From Saprospiraceae bacterium (GTDB lineage: Bacteria > Bacteroidota > Bacteroidia > Chitinophagales > Saprospiraceae), in assembly GCA_016714085.1 (NCBI GenBank), contig JADJNW010000014.1:1-64000 (forward strand): 64,000 nucleotides of DNA. Reading direction: 5' to 3'. Both the position numbers and the translations under genes were made by a program. Under the pieces are notes generated by a model. The model was not told the DNA's origin. It made no database searches and was given only the letters and a program-made list of their open reading frames with translations. Shown here piece by piece: positions 57,639 through 64,000 of the stretch (its first letter is position 1; every line of letters begins with the position of its first letter).

Positions 57639-58496
57639 ATGGAATCTCGTTTAAAAATTGCCGTTCAAAAAGACGGTCGCCTCAAAGAAGGCTCTTTACA
57701 AATCTTGCGCGAATGCGGCATCAGCCTTGACAATGGCGATAGCCTCCGCGCACAGGCGCGCAATTTCCCACTCGACATTCTCTATCTACGCAATTCTGAC
57801 ATTCCACAGTATGTAGAGGATGGCGTTGCCGATGCTTGTATCATTGGGGAAAACACGTTGGTGGAAAAATAAAAAAACATCGAAGTCATATTGCCTTTGG
57901 GCTTTTCGCGCTGCCGCCTTTCGATTGCAGTTCCTAAAAATACACCTTATGACAATCCTCAATCCCTCAACGGTAAGCGCATCGCCACCTCTTATCCCAA
58001 TAGCCTTCGTCAATTCTTGACCAAGCATAATATCCAGGCAGAAATCCATGAAATTTCTGGTTCGGTAGAAATCGCGCCCAATATAGGCTTGGCAGATGCC
58101 ATTTGTGATTTGGTAAGTACCGGCGGAACGCTTTTCCAAAATGGGTTGGAAGAAAAAGATATACTACTAAAATCGGAGGCCTGCATTGGTATTCGCAAAA
58201 ACATTTCTTCGGAAGCACAGGCAATTTTAGATCGTTTGTTATTCCGTATCAAATCGGTTTTAACTGCTCGAAATAACAAATACTTGTTAATGAATGCCCC
58301 AAAAGAAAGCATTGACAAAATCATTCAAATTCTGCCAGGCATGAAAAGCCCCACCGTTGTGCCACTGGCCATGGAAGGTTGGTGTTCCATTCACACCGTC
58401 ATCAGCGAAGACCGCTTCTGGGACATCATTGACCAACTCAAAGCCGTTGGCGCTCAAGGCATTCTGATTATTCCGATTGAAAAAATGATTGTGTAA
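57639..58496 (+). CDS. hisG: ATP phosphoribosyltransferase, long form, in-frame TAA
   Basis: The first enzyme of histidine synthesis, normally feedback-inhibited by His. The N-terminal part MESRLKIAVQKDGRLKEGSLQILRECG runs to ENTLVEK, where a TAA stands at 57870-57872. The frame goes on KNIEVILPLGFSRCRLSIAVP, with the PRPP-binding region ADAICDLVSTGGTL. The C-terminal 75 residues (GMKSPTVVPLAMEGWCSIHTV) are the ACT-like regulatory domain of long-form HisG. Without the stop it has 285 residues, the usual size. A CAA-to-TAA change would explain the stop. Confidence 0.93.
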
Positions 58497-58503
58497 AAAA
58501 GCT

Positions 58504-58532
58504 GTTTGGCGCACTTCCAAAGTGTGCCAAAC
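58504..58532. repeat. Palindrome between hisG and hisD
   Basis: Thirteen-nt arms, 58504-58516 (GTTTGGCGCACTT) and 58520-58532 (AAGTGTGCCAAAC), pair fully with one G-T, around a 3-nt loop. No T tract follows, so termination is unlikely. It may be a dispersed repeat or an mRNA-processing site. Confidence 0.75.
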
Positions 58533-58549
58533 TTATTGAAGTATGAAAT

Positions 58550-59836
58550 ATGAAAATTTTTATAAATCCCGATAAAGCTATCTGGCGTACAATCCTTCAG
58601 CGCCCTGTTTTTGAAACGGCTTCTTTGGAAAAAACCGTTTCTGAAATTCTACAATTCGTTCAAAATGAAGGAGATGCTGCTGTGAAACGCTTCACCGCAC
58701 AATTTGATAAAGCAAAAATTGAAAACCTACAAGTCAGCGAAGCTGAAATTCAGGAAGCCACGAAATCCCTGGATGCCGATTTAAAACAAGCCATCCAAAC
58801 CGCCAAAGCCAATATTGAAACCTTCCATCGCCAACAAATTCAACTCATCGAAGTTGTAGAAACCATGCCCGGCGTGCGTTGCTGGCGCAAAAGCGTCGGC
58901 ATTGAAAAAGTAGGTTTGTACATTCCGGGGGGCACCGCACCTTTGTTTTCAACGGTTTTAATGTTAGGAATTCCAGCAAAATTAGCGGGTTGTAAAGAAA
59001 TTATCCTTTGTTCTCCACCAAATAAAGAGGGTAAAATTCACCCCGCAATTTTATATACCGCAAACTTAGTTGGCGTTACCAAAATTTTCAAAGCAGGCGG
59101 CGTGCAGGCAATCGGTGCAATGGCTTACGGTACAGAATCTATTCCGCAAGTTTATAAAATATTCGGACCTGGTAATCAATACGTTACGGCTGCTAAACAA
59201 TTGGTGAATAAAAATGGCATCGCCATTGATATGCCCGCCGGACCCTCAGAAGTACTCGTGTGCGCGGACGCGAGCGCGAATCCGGCATTTGTAGCGGCGG
59301 ATTTGCTGTCGCAAGCCGAGCATGGTACTGATAGCCAGGTAGTTTTGATTGCTTTTGATGAAAAAATCGTACATCAAGTTCAAGGCGAAATTAAATCACA
59401 ATTAGCAACTTTACCCCGTAAAGATATTGCCGCTAAGGCGTTGGAAAACAGTTTGGCAATCGTTGTTAAAAACGAAGTAGAAGCCCTCGATTTAATCAAT
59501 GAATATGCTCCGGAGCACTTGATTTTATCCTTGGAAAATGCCGAAACTTTCGCCGAAGGTATCATCAACGCCGGCTCTATTTTCTTAGGTAATTACACCC
59601 CCGAATCCATTGGCGACTATGCCTCCGGCACCAATCACACGCTCCCGACCAACGGTTTCGCCAAAGCTTACAGTGGCGTTTCGTTGGATTCATTTGTAAA
59701 GAAAATTACCTTCCAGCAATTAACAAAAGAAGGCTTGCAAAATGTGGGAACAGCAGTGGAGAAAATGGCAGCAGCGGAGGAGTTGGAAGCGCATAAAATG
59801 GCGGTAAGCATTAGAATAAAAGAATTGGATAAATAA
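58550..59836 (+). CDS. hisD: Histidinol dehydrogenase
   Basis: A 428-residue zinc and NAD enzyme for the last two oxidations of histidine synthesis. Diagnostic regions include GLYIPGGTAPLFSTVLMLGIPAKLAGC, IFGPGNQYVTAAKQLV, DMPAGPSEVLV, the zinc-binding SQAEHGTDSQV and NEYAPEHLIL. Length is normal, and the start follows the intergenic palindrome. Second gene of the his operon. Confidence 0.97.
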   Translation: MKIFINPDKAIWRTILQRPVFETASLEKTVSEILQFVQNEGDAAVKRFTAQFDKAKIENLQVSEAEIQEATKSLDADLKQAIQTAKANIETFHRQQIQLIEVVETMPGVRCWRKSVGIEKVGLYIPGGTAPLFSTVLMLGIPAKLAGCKEIILCSPPNKEGKIHPAILYTANLVGVTKIFKAGGVQAIGAMAYGTESIPQVYKIFGPGNQYVTAAKQLVNKNGIAIDMPAGPSEVLVCADASANPAFVAADLLSQAEHGTDSQVVLIAFDEKIVHQVQGEIKSQLATLPRKDIAAKALENSLAIVVKNEVEALDLINEYAPEHLILSLENAETFAEGIINAGSIFLGNYTPESIGDYASGTNHTLPTNGFAKAYSGVSLDSFVKKITFQQLTKEGLQNVGTAVEKMAAAEELEAHKMAVSIRIKELDK

Positions 59837-59851
59837 TTAACATTTCAGGAA

Positions 59852-60928
59852 ATGTCAACATTCGATTTAAATAAACTGGTTCGCCCAAATATCATAAAAC
59901 TTAAGCCTTACTCCTCCGCCCGCAGCGAATTCAAAGGCACCGCCGAGGTATTTTTGGATGCGAATGAAAATCCGTTCGATACTGGTTTGAATCGCTATCC
60001 CGACCCTTTACAATGGAAGTTGAAATCGCAAATCGCTGATTTTGAAGGTGTTCCGATTGAAAATATTTTTCTCGGCAATGGCAGCGACGAAGCGATTGAT
60101 CTGCTCGTGCGCATTTTTTGCGAGCCGGGCGAAGATCATATTATTATTTTGCCGCCGACGTATGGCATGTATCAGGTATCCGCCGATATTGCTAACGTAG
60201 AAATTCGTCCTGTGCAATTAACGCTTGATTATCAACCCAATGTGGATGGAATTTTAGCTTCCGCGAATGAAAATTCTAAAATTCTATTTATTTGCAGTCC
60301 GAATAATCCGACCGGAAATAATATTCATCTCGATAAAATTCGAGCCTTGGCTCAAGGTTTTCCGGGCATTGTCGCCATTGACGAAGCGTATATGGATTTT
60401 TCATCGCAGCCAAGTTGCACGGGATTATTATCAGAATTTCCCAATCTGGTGGTGATGCAAACCTTCTCCAAAGCTTGGGGCTTGGCGGGTATTCGCCTGG
60501 GCATGGCGTTCGCTTCCGAGGAAATTATTCACTATTTTAATAAAGTGAAGCCGCCATATAATATCAATCAACTCACGCAGACCGCCGCGCTGGAAGCCTT
60601 GGAAAATAAGGCACAGCAGGAGCAAATGGTGCGCACTATCATTGGGCAGCGGGCGTTATTACAACAATATTTAATGAGTCTGGACTTTGTGGAGCGCATT
60701 TATCCTTCGGATGCCAATTTTCTGCTGGTCAAAGTGCAAGACCCTAAAGGAACTTATCAATACTTAGTCGAGCAAGGCATCATCGTGCGCGACCGCTCGA
60801 ACGTGGCGCTGTGCGATGGTTGCCTGCGCATCACGGTGGGCACGCCGGAGGAAAATGAAAAATTGGTGCAAGCCCTCCAAATCCTCCCCAGGGAGGACTT
60901 TGCACTCGACAACGGAATTACAAAATGA
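59852..60928 (+). CDS. hisC: Histidinol-phosphate aminotransferase, palindrome at the C-terminus
   Basis: A 358-residue PLP aminotransferase. Visible are FLGNGSDEAIDLL, CSPNNPTGN, DEAYMDF and the PLP lysine in TFSKAWGLAGIRLG. The normal family end is about QALQ; here a perfect palindrome (60882-60897) continues the frame and adds ILPREDFALDNGITK. The tail is unlikely to matter for catalysis. The start follows hisD by 15 nt. Confidence 0.96.
   Translation: MSTFDLNKLVRPNIIKLKPYSSARSEFKGTAEVFLDANENPFDTGLNRYPDPLQWKLKSQIADFEGVPIENIFLGNGSDEAIDLLVRIFCEPGEDHIIILPPTYGMYQVSADIANVEIRPVQLTLDYQPNVDGILASANENSKILFICSPNNPTGNNIHLDKIRALAQGFPGIVAIDEAYMDFSSQPSCTGLLSEFPNLVVMQTFSKAWGLAGIRLGMAFASEEIIHYFNKVKPPYNINQLTQTAALEALENKAQQEQMVRTIIGQRALLQQYLMSLDFVERIYPSDANFLLVKVQDPKGTYQYLVEQGIIVRDRSNVALCDGCLRITVGTPEENEKLVQALQILPREDFALDNGITK
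60882..60897. repeat. Palindrome in the 3' end of hisC
   Basis: TCCTCCC (60882-60888) and GGGAGGA (60891-60897) around a 2-nt loop, a perfect 7-bp inverted repeat. It is translated as part of the HisC tail and resembles elements in mnmE and hisB. Confidence 0.7.
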
Positions 60929-60941
60929 TAATTCATAAATC

Positions 60942-62098
60942 ATGAAAAAATCTTATTCATAGACCGCGACGGCACTTTGGTCTTGGAACCGCATGATTAT
61001 CAAGTAGATGCGTTTGATAAAATCGAATTTTATCCCAGGGTTTTTTATTACTTGGGTAAAATTGCGCGAGAGTTGGATTTTGAGCTGGTGATGGTGACGA
61101 ATCAGGATGGGCTGGGTACGCCTTCTTTGCCGGAGGAAAATTTCTGGGGTCCGCACAATCTGATCATGAAGGCTTTCGCTAATGAAGGCATTGAATTTAA
61201 AGAAGTTATAATTGATCGTACTTTTCCACATGAAAATGCGGATACGCGTAAGCCGAAAACGGGATTGCTGAAACATTATTTAGCTCCCTCCGACTCCCCC
61301 CAAGTGGGAGAGACTTACGATTTAGTAAATTCTTTTGTCATAGGCGACCGATTGACGGATGTGGAACTCGCAAAAAACCTGGGCGCAAAGGGAATTTGGA
61401 TAAATACCGACCCGACACTCGGCGCGGATGAAGTAAATGAAAAACGAGAATCTTTACAAGATTATATCGCATTGACAACGACCGATTGGGCGGAGATTTA
61501 TCATTTTCTAAAATTGACAACCCGTTCGGCGAGCATTCAACGCACGACGAAAGAAACGGATATTTTGATAGAATTGAATCTGGATGGCACGGGCAAAGCC
61601 AATAACCACACGGGTTTGGGCTTTTTTGATCACATGCTCGATCAGTTAGCGCGGCATTCGGGTTGCGATTTGACGGTGCAGGTGCAAGGCGATTTGCATA
61701 TTGATGAGCATCATACCATCGAGGATACGGCGCTGGCGTTGGGTGAAGCGTTTACGCAGGCGTTAGGTGATAAAATGGGCATTGAGCGCTATGGTTTTTG
61801 TTTGCCGATGGACGATTGTCTGGCACAGGTGGCGATTGATTTTGGTGGTCGCCCCTGGCAGGTGTGGGACGCGGAATTCAAGCGCGAAAAAATCGGCGAA
61901 ATGCCTACTGAAATGTTTCATCATTTTTTTAAATCATTTAGTGACGCCGCTAAATGTAATTTAAATATTAAAGCTGAAGGTGTGAATGAACATCATAAAA
62001 TTGAGGCAATTTTTAAAGCTTTTGCGAAAGCGATTAAAATGGCGAAGAAAAGAGATATAGAAAATATGCAGTTGCCAAGTACAAAGGGCATTTTATAA
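60942..62098 (+). CDS. hisB: HisB: histidinol-phosphatase / imidazoleglycerol-phosphate dehydratase, start frameshifted
   Basis: A bifunctional enzyme. The start should be ATG at 60942 reading MKKILFIDRDGTLVLEPHDYQ, with the phosphatase motif DRDGT, but the A run at 60945-60950 has six A where seven are needed. An internal ATG at 60977 would lose the catalytic Asp pair. The phosphatase half has a short insertion around LAPSDSPQVGET, coded by a CTCCC/GGGAG palindrome (61294-61310), before FVIGDRLTDVELA. The dehydratase half (from RTTKETDI) has FFDHMLDQLARH, DEHHTIED, GFCLPMDDCLA and NEHHKIEA. Repaired length is about 385 residues. Confidence 0.94.
61294..61310. repeat. CTCCC palindrome inside hisB
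   Basis: CTCCC (61294-61298) and GGGAG (61306-61310) flank CCCAAGT. It sits in frame in the phosphatase half, where other HisB proteins have a shorter loop. The stem is short, so the call leans on similarity to the hisC and mnmE elements. Confidence 0.5.
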
Positions 62099-62131
62099 AT
62101 TTTTAAACACATAGGCACATAGAATATAAAA

Positions 62132-62719
62132 ATGGAAGTAGCAATTATAAATTATAATGCTGGTAATGTTCAATCGGTGCTTTTTGCGATGGAAAGATTA
62201 GGCGTAGAGGCAATATTAACGGACGATCCGGCAACAATTCGCGCCGCGAAAAAAGTCATCTTCCCGGGCGTGGGCGAGGCGAATACCACCATGCGTTACC
62301 TGCGCGAACGCGGCTTGGATGAGGTGATTCGCAGCCTGGCGCAGCCGGTGCTGGGCATTTGTTTGGGCATGCAGTTATTATGCGAACATTCGGAAGAAAA
62401 TGATACGCCGTGTTTAGGTATTATACCGCAAAATGTAATAAAATTTCGTCCGAAAAATGGCGAGAAAGTGCCGCACATAGGTTGGAATGCATTATATAAT
62501 TTAAAAAATGGGATTTTTACATCCGATTTAGAAGGGGAATATGTTTATTTCGTACATAGTTATTATGTAGAAGCGGGGAATTTTACAACCGCATTAACAG
62601 ATTATACAATTCCATTTAGTTCCGCTGTGCAAAAAGATAATTTTTATGCGACACAATTTCACCCGGAAAAGTCGGGGAGCGTGGGGGAACGGATTTTGAG
62701 GAATTTTTTAAGCTTGTAA
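62132..62719 (+). CDS. hisH: Imidazole glycerol phosphate synthase subunit HisH
   Basis: A 195-residue glutamine amidotransferase that feeds ammonia to HisF. The nucleophile is in LGICLGMQLL, with His and Glu in ATQFHPEKSGSVG, and the oxyanion region FPGVGEA. Length is normal. It starts 33 nt after hisB. Confidence 0.96.
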   Translation: MEVAIINYNAGNVQSVLFAMERLGVEAILTDDPATIRAAKKVIFPGVGEANTTMRYLRERGLDEVIRSLAQPVLGICLGMQLLCEHSEENDTPCLGIIPQNVIKFRPKNGEKVPHIGWNALYNLKNGIFTSDLEGEYVYFVHSYYVEAGNFTTALTDYTIPFSSAVQKDNFYATQFHPEKSGSVGERILRNFLSL

Positions 62720-62732
62720 AAATTATATTATT

Positions 62733-63656
62733 ATGAAACATCACCTGACACTTGTATTAATTCTTTTTTTAATAACGCATTGTTTATGGGCGCAGTCAAA
62801 ACAAGTTGCCATTACAATGGACGATTTACCATTTGTAATGGAAATTTCCCTGGAACAGACACAGCAAAATACCCGGAAATTATTAAGTCATTTTCGGGCA
62901 TATAATATGCCAGTGGTAGGTTTTGTGAATGAACAAAAATTGATGAAATTAAATGAAATAGATGCTCGTGTAGCGCTATTGGAAAGCTGGCTGGAAGCAG
63001 GGCAGCTATTGGGTAATCATACTTTTTCGCATCCTGATTTTAATACAACTTCATTAGAAGATTATAAAACAGATTTTTTAAAAGGCGAAATTATTATTAG
63101 TCAACTGTGTAATAAATATAATCAAACGCAAAAATATTTTCGTTTCCCATTTTTACACGCAGGACCTGATAGCTTGAAAAAAGCAGAATTTGAAATATTT
63201 TTAAAGGCACAAGGCTATGAAAATGCGCCAGTTACCATTGACAATGAAGATTATATTTTTAATAAAGCTTACGTAAATGCTTATAAAAAGAAAGATAGTA
63301 AAACGATGAAAATGATCGGCGAGGCTTATTTACAATATGTAAGTGCGATGATTGATTATCATGAAGAATTAACGCAACAAGTAATGGGAAGCCCTATACG
63401 ACATATTTTTCTATGCCATGCCAATCAAATTAATGCGGATTATTTTGATAAAGTAGCGGACTTATTTAAAGCGAAGGGTTATACATTTATTACATTAGAA
63501 GCAGCATTACAAGATGAAGTATATCAAGAGCCGGAAAATTATATTGGGAAAGGCGGCTTCTCCTGGCTGCATCGCTGGCGTATTACAAAGAAATTGCCGT
63601 TCAAAATAAAAGAACCAGAAATTCCAGAAGAAATTATGAGATTGTATAATAATTGA
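62733..63656 (+). CDS. Polysaccharide deacetylase-like secreted protein in the his operon
   Basis: A 307-residue protein with a signal peptide (1-20, ending WAQ). The NodB-type motifs are AITMDDLP (Asp30, Asp31) and GNHTFSHPD (metal-binding His pair), with FRFPFLHAG later and LCHAN near the C-terminus. It would deacetylate an N- or O-acetylated glycan in the envelope. It lies 13 nt after hisH and before hisA, an unusual place. The codon style is A/T-rich compared with hisH. It could be a later insertion. Confidence 0.85.
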   Translation: MKHHLTLVLILFLITHCLWAQSKQVAITMDDLPFVMEISLEQTQQNTRKLLSHFRAYNMPVVGFVNEQKLMKLNEIDARVALLESWLEAGQLLGNHTFSHPDFNTTSLEDYKTDFLKGEIIISQLCNKYNQTQKYFRFPFLHAGPDSLKKAEFEIFLKAQGYENAPVTIDNEDYIFNKAYVNAYKKKDSKTMKMIGEAYLQYVSAMIDYHEELTQQVMGSPIRHIFLCHANQINADYFDKVADLFKAKGYTFITLEAALQDEVYQEPENYIGKGGFSWLHRWRITKKLPFKIKEPEIPEEIMRLYNN

Positions 63657-63681
63657 GTTTTTAGAATTCATGTTCAATCGC

Positions 63682-63755
63682 AAAACCGCAAGATTTTAAA
63701 TGTAAAATATAAAAATTTGTTGAGTTGACTTTTACATTTTACATTTCGCGGTTTT
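63682..63755. repeat. Interrupted inverted repeat upstream of hisA
   Basis: Outer arms AAAACCGC (63682-63689) and GCGGTTTT (63748-63755) and inner arms 63698-63708 with 63736-63746 (AAATGTAAAAT) pair perfectly. The TTTTACATTT word recurs to the right. It fills the 115-bp gap between the deacetylase gene and hisA. Confidence 0.7.
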
Positions 63756-63771
63756 ACATTTTACATTTAAT

Positions 63772-64000
63772 ATGCACATCATACCAGCCATAGATATTAT
63801 TGATGGAAAATGCGTGCGCCTGACGCAGGGCGACTACGCGCAAAAAAAAGTGTATAACGAAAATCCGGTGGAAGTTGCCAAGGAGTTTGAGGCGGCGGGC
63901 TTGACGCGACTGCATCTGGTGGATTTGGACGGTGCGAAAGCGAGTCGGATTGTGAATCATAAAGTACTGGAAGCCATTGCCTTGCAAACAAATTTGTGGA
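63772..64000 (+). CDS. hisA: HisA phosphoribosylformimino isomerase, partial at the window edge
   Basis: The first 76 codons of the isomerase acting after HisI in histidine synthesis. IIPAIDIIDGKCVRLTQGDYAQKKVY is the diagnostic start, with the catalytic Asp in PAID, and LTRLHLVDLDGAKA follows. The gene runs past position 64000, and hisF and hisI probably follow. Confidence 0.94.
   Translation, partial: MHIIPAIDIIDGKCVRLTQGDYAQKKVYNENPVEVAKEFEAAGLTRLHLVDLDGAKASRIVNHKVLEAIALQTNLW

Noticed and set aside
22271..57872. Alternative genetic code with TAA read as Gln
   Set aside because: Many intact genes here end in TAA with unrelated sequence or hairpins right after it, so TAA clearly acts as a stop.

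Overview
The window reads as chromosomal DNA of a Bacteroidota bacterium, most likely from the Saprospiria side of the phylum. Support comes from families largely confined to that phylum (DUF4175, DUF4249 paired with a TonB-dependent receptor, DUF4835/PorD, DUF6090, the long rpoZ-like omega subunit), from the bamD-rpoZ-coaBC-DUF4835 gene order, from a mevalonate-pathway enzyme, and from promoters of the Bacteroidota TTG-N20-TAnnTTTG type. I see no rRNA, transposase, prophage or CRISPR array. Almost everything is housekeeping DNA.

Layout. 0.1-1.9 kb (minus): MoxR ATPase and a VanX-type dipeptidase. 2.0-5.9 kb (plus): two glycosyltransferases (ArnT-like and ArnC/DPM-like) and an NRAMP-related transporter. 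6.0-13.7 kb (minus): threonine genes thrA-thrB-thrC, then diphosphomevalonate decarboxylase, a rhodanese lipoprotein and an alpha-oxoamine synthase; two perfect parS-like palindromes lie in and beside thrC. 13.8-22.3 kb (minus): ybeY, an RsbW-like ATPase, a DUF4175 membrane protein, an M1 aminopeptidase, an alpha/beta hydrolase. 22.6-30.5 kb: OmpA lipoprotein, DUF4249/TonB receptor pair, recJ, acetyl-CoA hydrolase/transferase, a small lipoprotein. 30.6-36.9 kb: sucA with an internal deletion, a phosphatase, an amidohydrolase, an AraC regulator and a cupin. 37.1-44.7 kb: mtnA, an mtnB-like gene, an AI-2E transporter, mnmE with a large repeat insertion, rlmN, TraB and DUF3137 proteins. 44.8-53.8 kb (plus): bamD, rpoZ, coaBC, DUF4835, purN, a PorE-like protein and an M16 protease carrying a third parS-like site. 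54.2-57.3 kb: accessory genes and tRNA-Phe. 57.4-64 kb (plus): histidine operon hisG-D-C-B-H, a polysaccharide deacetylase, then hisA running off the end.

Three things stand out. (1) The his operon has a complete transcription attenuator: promoter, a 24-residue leader peptide with seven His codons, a terminator, and a competing 13-bp antiterminator. (2) Small palindromic repeats and a 21-nt periodic repeat sit inside or at the ends of coding genes (mnmE, hisB, hisC, rpoZ), adding protein segments. (3) About fifteen coding lesions (single-base shifts, four in-frame TAA codons, one deletion of about 73 nt) hit otherwise intact and partly essential genes such as coaBC. This looks more like residual assembly error than real decay, and each affected gene is annotated as one locus.
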